From Agriotes lineatus (taxonomy: Eukaryota; Arthropoda; Insecta; Coleoptera; Elateridae): a DNA stretch of 64,000 nucleotides. The notes below the pieces were generated by a model. It ran no database searches and was not told where the DNA came from. It saw only the letters and a list, made by a program, of their open reading frames with translations. The translations under genes and the position numbers were made by a program. The DNA lies in contig OW679202.1 of NCBI GenBank assembly GCA_940337035.1, positions 22,645,224-22,709,223 on the forward strand, in the 5' to 3' direction. This document shows positions 33,414 through 45,954 of this stretch, piece after piece (the stretch's first letter is position 1; the number at the start of each line of letters is the position of its first letter).

Positions 33414-33840
33414 TAGTGATGCAAGTGGTATCGTAATATACTAATAATTTAATAATAAGTTACCCAAAATAATTTTTAGTAATATTAGCACACGATATTA
33501 CGGGTGATATAACCAATAATACGTAGAGTTAGCAGCTTGTGTCAATATTACTGGTGTGAAGAGCGTCGAATATCCATGTCTTCCCCTTATTATGTATCCA
33601 TAGCCTTACAGCTAACAGGCTGTTGCAATTTAGTAAAAATAATTCCCAGCTTGTAGCAGTTTGGAACATTTTAATAGAGTAACAATTTAAGCGCTCATCA
33701 AGAGTTAATAGCAATTGAAGTTTTAGGTTTTAATAAATTAATTTTATGGTTTTTGTTTTAATGGTATGGGTAATACATATTACCATTATATTGCTGGTAA
33801 TATTACTAATTATTAAATCATTGGCAATTTTACATCACTA
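33414..33840. mobile_element. Short non-autonomous hAT (TAGTGATG ends)
   Basis: Left end TAGTGATGCAAGTGG, right end TTTTACATCACTA. The flanking octamers are identical: GGTATGAT at 33406-33413 and 33841-33848. Subterminal repeats of the type GGTAATATTACTAAT and TAATATTAGCACACGATATT lie inside. Same terminal type as the larger hAT at 53238-54762. 427 bases, non-coding. Confidence 0.9.
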
Positions 33841-33848
33841 GGTATGAT

Positions 33849-36249
33849 GTTCGTATGCAGTGGCATGCTAGATAAAGTAATATTGTCCGTTACGGTATGC
33901 GGCGTTGTTGCCACACGGTTTTCTATTGAAAATCGAAAAAAGAAATACACTAAAAAGAACCAATTGGTTAAACTATATAAAACGATTCGCATTTTAATTT
34001 GATTAACACTGCTCAGGCAAGTGCTCCTTTTGTAAATTTTTGCAATGCTGTTCGTAAAGAATGTACCTAATTGTAACCAGTGTTAATTCTCCGATTTCAA
34101 TGGCTTACCAGAAAAATACAACAGATAAAAAAATGGTTCTCAGATTTTCCTTTTAGTTTTAGACGTAGAATATCGTAGTGCTCCTTTTGTAGGACCGAGT
34201 AGATACACCATGTATATGGGTTGGGATTTTTTGCCGGGGATGTGTTCCAATATCTGCACTCCACTTAAGAAAAACAAATTTGGTTGCTAAACTCTCGATT
34301 ATTTAGGATTTATGGTATTATTATGATGAAATGTTACAGCTCGATTGATTAATCCAAACATTCACTATTCTTATCTCTCCATTAGATTTTCATTACTACC
34401 TTGCAAATTATTTCAAAAACCACCAATAAATTGAACTTGGATTAATCATGGTAATGACGTTACATGGTGACACACACATAGACTTATAATTCGAGTTTAG
34501 CTGAGACCAACTGCAAGTGTATCCACATTCTCGTCTACGCCTTTAGAAGAGAAAGGTAAATTTAAAAACCGTCTAATAAACCACTATCGGCGAGCAAGGA
34601 CACTTTTTTTATGATCTCGAAGCAAATATTTTTCAAGCGCCATTCCTTAATTCAATCGAGTTTAAGCTTTCTTGCTAATACCTTGTGCTAGGTTTTTCGA
34701 AGGATGCCACTTATGGTGCACGACATATTTACAGTTCTTTCGAACGTTAATTTTTGGCTAAACCACTAATCTGTTAGGTATGCAGAAGCCATAAATCTTT
34801 CTCGAGTTAAATATCAAGTTCATGACTCAAGGTCATTATTAAATTCCCGATCTCTCGCTAACCTTCGCAAATTGTACACCATTCAAAAACACCTATGAGC
34901 GAGTGGCGTTTCGTTCATCTGGAGCGATCCTTCTTCGTTTCGCATTTTTTCTGCGACCCAGGACGAAATGCAAGGCACCATAAAAGTTATGCGATGATTT
35001 ATTTGATAAGAATCGTAAATTATTTGATTTCCACTAGTGTCTGAAGCCATATTTTTACAGACATTTTTATTTTTCTTTTTCCTTTGGTCAGCTATATGTG
35101 TTTCACCCATTCAGACAAACGTGTTTTCATTCCATTTTCGCTCATATCTGGTTCTGTCGTGCATTTTTATATATCCAAAATTTGGTGGGGTGCAAAGGTA
35201 AAATACAAAGTAGACGTAATTATAACTGCAAGCTGTTTTCTTTTATGCCACTCAATTTCCTAAGTATTTTAATATAGGTACTCCACTATAAAATTGTATG
35301 AGAGATTCGGAAAACTTGTGGGCAGTTTTCCATACGTGGGCTTCTTGCACTACTATGTGCTGTGGGAATACATATAGATAGGTATGTATCCAGGACAACT
35401 AAATTACTTCACGTATTTTGCTTGCTTATTTTATTAGGTATTTGAAAAATGGATACTTATCTATATGGTCCTATGATATGTAATTTTCAAAAATATCAAG
35501 ACACGAGGTTACTAGCTATTCACTTCAGTCGTCTTCGTTGTCGTCAGACACGTTAATCCTCACTGCAGGGGCGACAGGTTGTCCTTTTAGAGAGATTTGG
35601 GCGTTCAGACCTCACGGTTGTCGAAGCCGTATTGAGAATTTTAGTAATAGATGTGTTATTACTGTTGATAAACATTGATCTACAATTTCAGGGATTGTAA
35701 CTTAAGCGGTAAAGTTATCTTTAAAAACTAGATTTTTTTGAAATATTTTAAAAATAGTTTTAATGTCGGTAATGATCGTTAAAATAATTCCGTAATATGA
35801 TACAATACATGGATTATCCTAGTTTTTTCTGCTTTGATCGCTTAACTAGCTACATCTCGAAAACTGTTCGTTCTCCAGAAAACTATTTTTTGCGGTACTC
35901 AGCCAAGTTATTAAACTTTATCTGTAAATTATAATGATTTTTATATACTCTCAGCTACAAATTTCTTATTTATGTTTTTGAAAATATATTTTAAACTGCA
36001 ACCCCCTATATTAATGTAAAAGTGGCATGAGAGTTGGTCTTTAAAATTTCCATTTTTAAAAATCACCCAGAATAAAACGTTCGCAGTTTTTAACGAGAAC
36101 CCGATGTCTTCAACGTAATTTTTTTAATGGGTTCGTGAACATTAGTACTATTTTATTTTCTGCTTAATGTCTTGTAGAGAGTTTCCAACTTGTAAAAATT
36201 GTCGCATGTTAAGGTACCTAGTGTAATAAACTAGGTAAATATCCGTATA
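33849..36249. other. Unassigned stretch with one exon-like fragment
   Basis: On the minus strand about 35528-35606 a frame reads AQISLKGQPVAPAVRINVSD and ends DNEDD before a stop. It looks like a protein C-terminus (acidic tail) more than random AT-rich DNA, and local G+C is raised. The upstream acceptor candidate lacks a good pyrimidine tract, and no family is recognised. The rest of this stretch shows nothing. Confidence 0.3.
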
Positions 36250-37429
36250 TACAAGGTGTTTGTAAATCGCTAGACACCTCGTAACTTCGTTCATAATAGA
36301 AATATTGAAAACAACTTTTTTGTTTTAAATGCTAGCGTGTAGTCCAGTGGCGTAACTTGGTACCCGCAGACCCCGCGACCGCGGGGTGACCTTAGTCTGA
36401 GGGGGCCCGAAGGGCCTCCTAATTTTCTTTTTATTTCATTCCATAAACGCAAGCCGGAAAAAATCTTTATATTTTTATCATAACGGGATGTCCACGCTAA
36501 AAGCAAAAGTAGTTTTGAATTGCCGTCCTTTAAATTCAAGCTAACGTAGATTGTTTTGTAATATGGGGCATAGGGTGATGAAAGTGGCGAATTTCCTGCA
36601 GTCGTAAGGCTAATTTGAGCTCACTTAATACCGCAAGTATTGTAAGAATTCTATAATTTAACAACATGATCATTAAACGTTGGATTTAAGGATTGTTTTG
36701 ACGCCTATTCCTATCTTTATTCTGTTAGCAACAGAGTTGCTAACTGTACGGTAATTACCTCATCCGTAATTAGTTTACGAACTACAATCTCGTAGAGGCG
36801 CGAAAAAATGCTACGATTGACATTGTTTACATGTGTGCATTTTAACTTGATGAATAGTGAAGTTTTGATTTTTTTAAGTAGACATTACACATTCACCTTC
36901 ATTACGCTGCGCACAACCTCAACTTGGTGATTAACGATACAGTTAAAGGTGTAAGAGAAATTGAATCTTTTTTGCTACTGTTCAAAACATCGACACATTT
37001 TTTGGATTAAGCATAAATCGGTCGGATTTTTAAGTTCCATTACGAGCGCATCCGCTAAAAAAAGAAACTTAACCCTATACGATGTTCTTCCAGAACCCAA
37101 ACTTTCATCGCAGTTAAATTACATTTTAAATATATTATTGCTGCTCTTAACAAAACAATATTAATATAAAAAAAGAAGAATGCGATGAGGAGAGAAGAAT
37201 CCTAACCAGCGTCCATAATTTTCAATTTGTGATTCTTTGTGTTTTAGTGAATAAAATTTTGGGGAACTTGTCATCACAAAAATGCTACATAACCCAGACA
37301 CTGATTTGATGAAAGCTACAACCTATATTAGAAACCTCTAGAATATTTTATAGAAATATCGAAGTGAGTACCTTAGTGTTGTATTAGAAACAACCAATTT
37401 AGCCAACAACTGGACCATAAATCCTACAT

Positions 37430-37935
37430 TTAAAAATAAACGCAGACCGAAAGTTAAAAGACATTTTGACGAACTTTTGGAAGATCAAAGATTATCCGAT
37501 TCTATTAAGTATTTTAAAGTCAACATTTTTATAGAGCTTTAGATATCACAATAACTCAGTTAAGTCAGTGATTTGAATCTATGTTTCAAACGGTATACCT
37601 TTTTAGTTTTTTAAATCCAAAGACTAGATAAACTAAAATAATTTAAAAGCGTGAAACAATTTGCTAAGTATTTAATAGTTGATAATCGGAATTTATCATC
37701 AATTTTTCCTGAAATTGCGACAGCACTGTTATTATTTTTAACATTACCTATTCCGGTCGCTTCAGCTGAAAGAAGCTTCTCTAAATTAAAAATTATGTCA
37801 GAAACAGTATTCATCAGGAAAGATTGGAAAACCTTTTTTATTCTGTATTGAATCGGAGATAGTTGATAAAATGGAATTGCAAGAGGTTAGTACAGATTTT
37901 GCAAACATTAAGGCCAGGCGTACGCACATTGCTTA
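37430..37935 (+). pseudogene. hAT transposase, C-terminal half, degenerate
   Basis: The translation has RRPKVKRHFDELLEDQRLSD then SIKYFKVNIFIE, the block before the insertion domain's end in hAT proteins. The dimerisation domain follows: LLFLTLPIPVASAERSFSKL, with the conserved SAERSFSKLK core, and after a frameshift near 37795, SIESEIVDKMELQEVSTDFA and NIKARRTH, the usual C-terminal end. Stops and shifts lie between these blocks. Resembles the ZMYM-type hAT proteins of insects. No DNA-binding BED or TTF zinc finger is visible. Confidence 0.82.
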
Positions 37936-37978
37936 AAATCTCGTTTTTATTTTTAGACATTGTTTCGTAGTGCCTAAT

Positions 37979-38044
37979 CTTATTATTATTATTGATTGTA
38001 TGTATTATTATTATTATTATTATTATTATTGTTGTTGTTGTTTT
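37979..38044. repeat. (TTA)n/(TTG)n microsatellite
   Basis: Two TTA runs, the longer of nine or more units, run into four TTG units. Located inside the hAT 3' region. Confidence 0.9.
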
Positions 38045-39312
38045 TGCCACTTGATTTTATTAAAGACCTATAAGGGGTTCGCAGCAAATTGTCGCGGGGA
38101 GCCTGAAATCTGAAGTTACGCCACTGGTGTAGCCTACAAATCGTCATAATCCAGTTTAAATCTTGGCCTCCTATTTTTGCGTATTAATACACGAGTTTGT
38201 GTTTTTTTTAAATGGAACACCCTCTATATTTATAAATATTTTAAATCGGCGCTAAAATTGATTTATGGTAGTATGCTTAAAATAAAATTTTGAAACTTAT
38301 ATTATTTTTTTATTAGAAAATGATATGTCTCTAACAATCGAACAATAAAGGCAAGAGAAAGTCTACGTGGCCCTTGGGTAAATTACCGCACCACACGTAC
38401 TAAAACAATTGGAAACTATGTTTTCTAAATGGAATAATTATTTTTGCATTATATTTTTGAAAATGTCGATTCTTTAAAAGCTACTTCTAACTGAAATGGC
38501 GTATTATATGAGACATCGTTGAAAGCTTTTTTATTGTAGTGTTTAACTGTTTATTGAAACTTATATTGTTCCGTTTAAAAAACATACTTTTCAATTGTTT
38601 TAGTACGTTTGGTGCGATAATTCGACCGTGAGGAATATTTGGCGCCAAGTGGAGTTTGTTTTGCATTTATTGTTCGATTTTTAATAATTTTACGTAAGTT
38701 ATGGCCTGCTTTAGCTAAATATTTTTTAATTTTAAAAAATAACATCCGGAATTTTAGCATGCTACCATAAAGTATTTTTACGTTGATGTCAAATATCTAA
38801 AAATACACGGAGTATTCCATTTAAAAAAAACCAATGTATCTCACTACGCAAAAATAGGAGACCGTAACTTAAATTGATTTATGACAGCTTTTGGGCTAAA
38901 TACTGGCATTTAAAACAGAAAAAAGCTTTTTTTCAATATCTCTATTATTAACGAAGTTGCAAGCTCTCTAGCGATGTAGAAACACCCTGCCTATAAAAAA
39001 TATAAACTTGTGGCATTCGTCTGATCGTTACTAGGCATTTAAAATTTTTGTAAGTATATCGAATGATTAACTATTTTTTAAATGCAAGAAACTGTTTATA
39101 CAGTATCGTTTAAATTCGCTATTAATATCTGTTTATTTTGTAATTGAATTATTTCTTGAACATGGTAGACACAGTGAACCTGCAGGCAATTCATTCGAGT
39201 ACTTCTGTTTAATTACACCAGAATAAAAACTACTCCGTATGTTTTTAAAAATAATTTTTAGACATTTCCAATTTCATTAGCTTCGTTTTTAAATGACTCA
39301 TTTCCTCTATAG

Positions 39313-39492
39313 CAGTGCTTCACAAACTGTGGCACGCATACGACTGGTCGTACGGAGAACCCGTTCGGGTGTTATGCACAGTTTCATGCTTATCCGAGTA
39401 TCTATAATATAAATTTTCTGGGGCATCAGTGGTACCCGAATCAGGCAGAAATGTAAACTGTAGTACTAAGGTGAACAGTTTGGGAACCGCTT
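39313..39492. mobile_element. Short hAT MITE (CAGTGCTTCACAAACTG ends)
   Basis: Left end CAGTGCTTCACAAACTGTGG; right end GAACAGTTTGGGAACCGCTT, its imperfect inverse (consensus CAGNGGTTCCCAAACTG, a widespread hAT MITE terminus). Flanks CTCTATAG and CTCTATCT match at 6 of 8. 180 bases. Inside is GGTACCCGAATCAGGCAG-type sequence of unknown origin. Confidence 0.72.
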
Positions 39493-40500
39493 CTCTATCT
39501 CATCAATTTGAATTTATTGTCTTTCGGCAGTCCTATTTTTATATTTAAAAAATAAAAATGAAATCCAATCTTACAAAATGCTCTGACTGTCGTTCCATTG
39601 TCGTAGTGTTTGGTGTAATATTACGAGTATTAGTAGTCCTAATACTGTCAGAGTAACAATAATCATATTAATATGCCCAAGTTAATAAAGCTATTGAATT
39701 ATTTTTTAATATCTTTATTAGGAGAATAAGAATGTAACGTTAGAATTTATTATTGTTGAAATTATAATGTATTCCGAAGTTTCTAAGTTTGTAGGTAGTG
39801 TCTTAGATGCTATTTACTCGTTTTGATGTCTAATTTGCATCTTTCGTAAATTTTTGTCGGCCTAATCATTTTTCATAAATTAACCTCTCTTCCGTTTTTG
39901 TTTTTCTAAATAAAAGTACAGTTGGAATCGGTATGTCGGGCAGATGATTAATTTGGCGTCCTATTTAACTCCTAAACGATTCGTAATATTTCACAATTTC
40001 TGTAGTTTGGGTTGTGCGAAAACCTAATCAGAATGTTTATCTGTTTATGAGTTAAGGGTGCTGTTATTTGGCAGCTCTCTTGGAAAGGAGCAGCGGCGTA
40101 TTAAAACTCCTTGGAACAGCTAGCCCAAGTAGAGAGCCCATATGTCAATTTCGCTAAACTCTACAAAGATTGCGGGTATACCATTTGAATTGAAAAATCT
40201 GTCTCATCTTTGATATGATAGTAATTACATTAGAATTTGTTTTTCGAGATCATTATTAGTCAAATTATTTTGCTGAACAAAAAATGCAATAAAGTAATAA
40301 GTAATTTTTAATTGTGCCTGTATATATTAAAATTGTACAAATAAATGAAAAGTTTTATCTTGCAGGATAATTTTTATTACAATGTAGAAAAATTGGTGGA
40401 TAATTTATTTTCATAAATAAGTAGTTGTAGTTAGATAGAATATTGATAGATATTTTTATCGCCAATTCTAACATTCTATAAGGAAACATCAGCTATAGAG
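39493..40500. other. No feature recognised
   Basis: AT-rich. CAGCGGCGTATTAAAAC at 40091 resembles a hAT terminus and might be the left end of the element that holds the relic at 40505-41321, but no matching right end was found. Confidence 0.3.
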
Positions 40501-40504
40501 TTAA

Positions 40505-41321
40505 CTTAATGCTTCAAGACAGTACAAGCGAAGCAGTGCAAGAACTTCGTATGGAATCTGAATTACCCGTTATTGGACCAAAGACTAAGAAAAAAATGTC
40601 TGGCGAAAAAGCCGTTGATGAACCCATCATTGATGCAACTACAAATTTAAAATTGAAGTGTATAACACTGTAATAGATAGAGTTGTAACGAGTTTGGAGA
40701 CCATGTTTTCTAAACATGAGGTGATCTGTTCTGAATTAGCTTCATTGAATCGTAAAAATCAAGTCAATCCTAGATCTATCAAAATTTGAAACAGTGGTTG
40801 TAATTCTCAATAATATTTACTCTACTTTCACAGCTGATAATATTAGAAACGAGTTATTTGATTTTTTTAGCAAATGGGGCAGTTTACGATCTAGTGCATC
40901 AGACGAATATAGCTGTATATCGCTAGATGCTGATGAAGATGATGCTTATCGATGCTTATGCTTCCGACGATGACAGTTCCAAAAATGATAAAGAAAAAGA
41001 AACGGGGGAAGACAGTAGTCATAAAACAGTTCATAAGTCTTGTAAGGGATGTGTTTGCTTCGTATACCAGATGCTTTTAAAGTACAATTTGTATTCAAAA
41101 GCTTATTCCAAAATTTTTTTTACTTACGAGTATAAATGTCTTCTTACTTTTCAACCACTCATGTAGCATGTGAACGAAGCCTTTCGATTTTGAAACATGT
41201 TAAAAACCGCTTACGCAGTTGTTTGTCTCAAGATCATCTAAACGCTTTCATGTCGATGGCGTGTGAAAGAGATATTGTAAGTGATTTGGACAATAAAAAA
41301 AATTATAAATTTGATTGCTGA
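40505..41321 (+). pseudogene. hAT transposase relic, BED/ZNF862-like type
   Basis: Successive frames read MLQDSTSEAVQELRMESELP, KVEVYNTVIDRVVTSLETMF (the helix before the insertion domain), DNIRNELFDFFSKWGSLRSS, a Lys/Glu/Asp-rich link, CKGCVCFVYQMLLKYNLYSK with conserved C-x2-C, and the dimerisation block THVACERSLSILKHVKNRLR then SCLSQDHLNAFMSMACERDI. The catalytic DDE part precedes 40505 and is not seen. At least three frameshifts. Family assignment is clear from ACERS-x-LK and the following helix. Confidence 0.82.
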
Positions 41322-41726
41322 GAAGAGCCAACTTCTAAAAAATGTTACTCTTTTAAATACACTTTTTCTTCTTTGAACTGTGAACATTTTAATCAAAGAG
41401 TGAAGAGTTATGAACAAATTTGCTGTGCCGATGTTCAAGATCGATGTATGGATTTCAATTCTAGTCTCTTAGTGGTTCCAACACCGCAGCAGTCTAATTA
41501 GGGCGCGTGTTGCTATCTAAAAATCTAAAAATTTCACCAACAATCGCATGGAAGTAGATATCTACGCCTCTTATAATGATTTCTGCGTAGATTCGGCCCG
41601 TCATCGAACTTCTACAAACGTGCAATAAGCGATACATATTCTGTACATAATTTTGTTGAAAGCTAGTGTTTGCGGTCTCCATATTCTAACCTGGCAAGAA
41701 TCGGAACGCAATCTAAAACGGCTTCA

Positions 41727-42400
41727 TCAGTAAAAATCTGGTGTGATACGCGCACACAACTTCCATTTACAGTGATCTTATAATTAGCTACAAAATTTAA
41801 TTTTTAATTTTTAAGCATTTGTCAAAAAATTTCAAAACAAATTCTACAGAAACCTTACAAAATAGAGCGTTAGTTGAAGAGACAAATTGTCTCTAGAATT
41901 TTAAGCTTAATTCAAAAATGTAATCATATACCGGGTGTTCTATTTAAAATAGGAGTTAATAAAAAAAAATTAAAAAAGAAACCCATTTTAGAGGTATTCA
42001 ACTTGAAAATCACCTATCTCACATCTCATTCAACTTACACCAATACACATTTAAAATGTAAAGTTCGAAAAAAATCGTTAGAGCCGTTTTTGAAAAAATC
42101 GAAAAAAACTGAAAAATCACACCATACTTTCGGTTATGCGATTTTCTTCAAAAGCTTGCTGTCGCATCTAGATAGTACACAAAACTTATGTATGAAGTTT
42201 CAACGTCATACCTCTTTTCGTTTTTGAGATATTCTGTTCACAGACAGACACACACACAGACAGGCAGACCAATGAACAAAAACATGTTTTTTGGGTTCAG
42301 GGGACTCTTAAACGTGATGATCTGTTGAAAACTCAATTTCAATTTGGGGTGAATCCAATACTTTTTTTATTGTAAAAGAAGTAATAAAACAGTGTTTCAA
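41727..42400 (+). repeat. Dispersed repeat, long copy
   Basis: From AAAAATCTGGTGTGATAC (41730) it matches the copy at 50569-50870 through TTACAGTGATCTTATAAT, TTTAAGCATTTGTCAAAA and TATTTAAAATAGGAGTTAAT. It then goes on with GTTAGAGCCGTTTTTGAAAA and a CAGACAGACACACACACAGA run (42241) and a tail with TTTTTTTATTGTAAAAGAAG. Class unknown; non-coding here. 41325-41726 shows no gene. Confidence 0.6.
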
Positions 42401-45400
42401 TAGAAATCTCCCAAGCAGCCTTACTCTGGAATTTTACGTCGATGTTTTGGAATTTGTGCAGTCACGCAGTAATTAATCTTCCGATATGTATCGCTCCGAA
42501 ATTTCAAAATAAGGCCTGCTTTCATAATTATAATTCTAACGTATTTTCCATTAGGCAACTTTTACTTCGTGTAGTTCACCTATTTTGCTGTCTCTCGTAT
42601 ATAACGGGCCGGGCCGGCCGTTCAAGGCCGTATTTCCCCCGCAAAGATGCACTTTCTTGATTTATTTTGTTAATTTCCTCGATTGCATACACGCGGTTTC
42701 TATAAATTCCGACTCATTTCACTCGCCTGTTGAAATGTATTTTAAAATTTAGAAATAAAAGCTATATTGGTTAAATTTATTTGAGAATCCTGCAGGAATA
42801 TTTCAGACAATTTACGTAATTGTAATTGATAAAAAAACAATTTGCTGTTCTGTGTGCAAATGTAAGTTTTAACATTTGCTATGAATTGCATAACCGGGGA
42901 GACTCGAAATTTTAAACTTAAAGTAATTTTTAGCCGATTTTTATTTCGTTAGCAAACAAAGGATTCGTACTTAAATTTGGCATGTAAGTTGGATTGATAA
43001 TAATGATGCATCCGAGAGAATTATCGGGATGTTGAAACCTGAAAATTAAGAATAAATTTACAGATTATGGAAATGTTAGCAGCGAACTCGCCCCGAGGAA
43101 GTTGTAACTAACTTTAATTTCTATTTTGCCTAGTAATGTCTTCATTCAATTCACGTGCCCTAAAGGTTGATAATCGCAGTAACCATTAGGGTAATAACAA
43201 ATTAATAACGGTAACATTTGGTCTCATATTAATTCATGCGCTGGTATGACAAACACTGTTGTAAATAGCTCCTTGTTCCAACATGTGGTGGAATGTAAGA
43301 TGGAAAGAGCCTGTAAGTCGTTGAAAACCGTTCGGGTGAATGGATTTTCAATTAAATAGTAGCAGAGGCCTCGCCTCCCAAGATTTTAGTGGACTCTCAT
43401 AATTTCAATGCCGCTCATTAATATTTCTAGAAAGTTGTTTTTCAGTTTTTAAAGTTCATCTAATTATTAGAATTAGAATTGTAACATAGTCTTTCTACAA
43501 TTGGAGATTTAAATTGCAATTTTTGAAGTTCAAAAAGTAAGTTGTAAATCTATATCACGTATGTTATCGAGTTGCGAGTCCTATCTAGAAACTTGGAATT
43601 ATAAAGATACACATTTCATTCATTATATACTTAACAGTGGCAATTTAATATTTTTCAAAATATTATCCAGTCACAGATTACCACTCCTGAGGTACCCATA
43701 GAGAATTGAATTAAAATAAGAATCTACAGTACACTACATTATTGATTAAATAACAAACCGACTTGTATTGATTTACATACGCAAAAATAAAAATGATAAA
43801 AATTTTTAAAAACCGCTTGGCTCCGAATAATTTACACTTTGTTTCCTAAATAAAAACCTGGGCGCGGTAAATTTTGAATAATAACTGAATATGTAACACC
43901 TTAATCACAGAAATTAAAACGTTTAATGCTTCTAATATTTATATGTACTACTGTATATTTTTAAGATGTGGCAAAAGCTGCAAGTATTTTCCAGCTTCGT
44001 CATCGTAAAAGTACTCGTACTAATCGTTTCATCACTGTTTAGTTACTGTTCAATAAATTAAATTGTTTTTTTTAAATTAATTGGATCTTCCAGTCTACTA
44101 ATTCATTTTGTAGCTCTAATTATAAAGTTAAATCGCGCCAAGTTATATCGATTTATCTAAGTAACTTTCAAAAGTTTGATTTTATAAAAATCTTGAATTG
44201 GCTTTGTTCTTTAAACTATTTTTTATCCAAATCGGTCTATTAGTCTAGTAGTGTACAGCAGATTTACGTCTACGCGTGTCCATATACAGCTAGATAGACG
44301 TTTTATTGGCACTTTCTTAAATCCAAAATTGCCTTTTTAGTTTTTTACGATTTAAGTTTTTCGTAGGATTCTTATACTTTCATATAGTTGTAACTACAAA
44401 TGTGGAAAGTAAAGATAGTTAATTTGCACTGCTGACTCATTGATCGTTTTGACCAATGTTCAGATGTTGATGAAATTATTTTGTTGTAGTCTGGTGATGC
44501 GCAACTTCTAAGATCCATTGACACCAATCACTTTTCAGGGGGTATATTTACCTTAAAAGAGTTGACATATACGTATATTTCATTTCTATCCATGTCATTA
44601 TCTCTTGAACATAAAATGTTCATGTGCGTCTGGTAAAGGCAATTTTGTGTGGGATCCGGCAGTTCCACTTTCTGGCTACGGTTTCTTTCCAGTTAGTCTT
44701 CCTGTCGGCTTCCGCAAACTTCCCTCTTCCTGTCAGTTTTTGCGAAGAAGTGAGGCGCTACTCATTGGCGTCAATCAGGACATAAAGCGCTCTCGAGAGT
44801 AACGATAACGTCCTGTAAAACGTTTTTCTGCGGCCGCGATCGCTAGAGCAGTAATTCTGCCTCCAGAAAAATATTCTTAGCTAACTCCGTAAGACATTCT
44901 AGCATTTGCCCCTAGTTGTTGCTTAAGTAGCGTTATTACCACATTTGTTTGTTCCGAGACTTTCTATTTCGCGGGAAAAGTGAAATTTTTAGTAGCATTG
45001 TCTTTCATATTAGTTTTTAATACGGGGCGACCTTCGACACTACTAAGTGCAGTGCCGTGAAATTTCCAGTGTTTGTTTATCTCGGTATTTTTAGCATTTC
45101 TCCGCGCCTGCACATCTGCTTTCTTTCATTCACTGCAGACATTTTTAACTTCTTTGTTGGGCCAACGATATGGTCTTCGCAGCACGCATCGATGCCGCTG
45201 CTAGGCAAATCGTATTCGCCCGGACAAAACTAGATTACTATGTAAAATGCAAATTGCTTTTTTTGTAAGCAAAACTCGTTTTTTGCAATAATCCTTGTGT
45301 ATTCGAATTCGCGCAAGGTAAACGTAAATACCAACATCTGTTGCCTTGAAAACTACAAATATGTTTGCTCGCTTTAAAAAGCAGTTCATTGCGATTAGGT

Positions 45401-45950
45401 GTGTTTACATTTATTGTTAACTCACCCGCGTTTGTTTTTATTTTTAAAATTTAACATAAATTATCACTAAATTGTGACAGTCAATTGCATTCTCCACTTG
45501 GTCGTTGTGTGCGAATAGTACATTCTTGGTAGACCTTTCAAGGTAACATTTTGACAACTATATTTAATAACCTGGCGTTTCACTTTTACATTTTAGTTTC
45601 ATATATTTGACAACGCAATTGTAATCGTTCCATTGCAGTTTGCAACATGCATTGACTTTACTTGACGTTTGTGTAACTATAGTGTGATCTAAACTTATTT
45701 TCATCTAGTATGGCGGTGGAAGTGCAAGTCATTAAAATTGACTTAGTTATATTTAGTTTAAACTGACAAATGTTGTTATTAAATATACTTTTTATTCGTC
45801 TTACGGGAATATTCTATTGATATAAACGAATTTGCACGTAACACTAATGTAATTTTCCAGCAAATAAGCCTGCGCCGATCGAGTATACTTCTCCCTAAAA
45901 TCCAACCTAAAAAATAAAAATTATGCTGACGTGTTTATTTACTAACTAAA
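42401..45950. other. Unassigned; one CpG-richer block
   Basis: No gene or transposon recognised over 3.5 kb. 44640-44900 is richer in CG (GCGGCCGCGATCGCTAG near 44831) and might be regulatory or an exon edge, but frames there show no known domain. 42600-42650 has a short GGGCCGGGCCGGCC run. Confidence 0.3.
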
Positions 45951-45954
45951 TGTA

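Larger units (their letters stand above)
36345..38126 (+). mobile_element. Complete but dead hAT element (CAGTGGCGTAACTT ends)
   Basis: Both ends are CAGTGGCGTAACTT in inverted orientation. The 8-base flanks GTGTAGTC (36337-36344) and GTGTAGCC (38127-38134) differ at one base. Just inside both ends is a GC-rich segment with CCCGCGAC. The transposase relic lies at 37430-37935. A run of TTA/TTG repeats lies near the 3' end. Length 1782 bases, shorter than autonomous hATs of this type, so the N-terminal coding part is deleted. Confidence 0.9.
36250..38993. mobile_element. Long foldback MITE carrying a hAT in its left arm
   Basis: Left end TACAAGGTGTTTGTAAATCG; right end is the inverse of TAGGCAGGGTGTTTCTACAT. 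The left arm is 36250-36344 and, after the hAT, 38135-38330; the right arm is about 38600-38993. Paired blocks include TAACTTCGTTCATAATAGAAAT, CTCCTATTTTTGCGTA and TTTTTTTTAAATGGAAYAC, each met again inverted. TA borders lie at 36248-36249 and 38994-38995. Without the hAT it would be about 955 bases. Confidence 0.75.
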
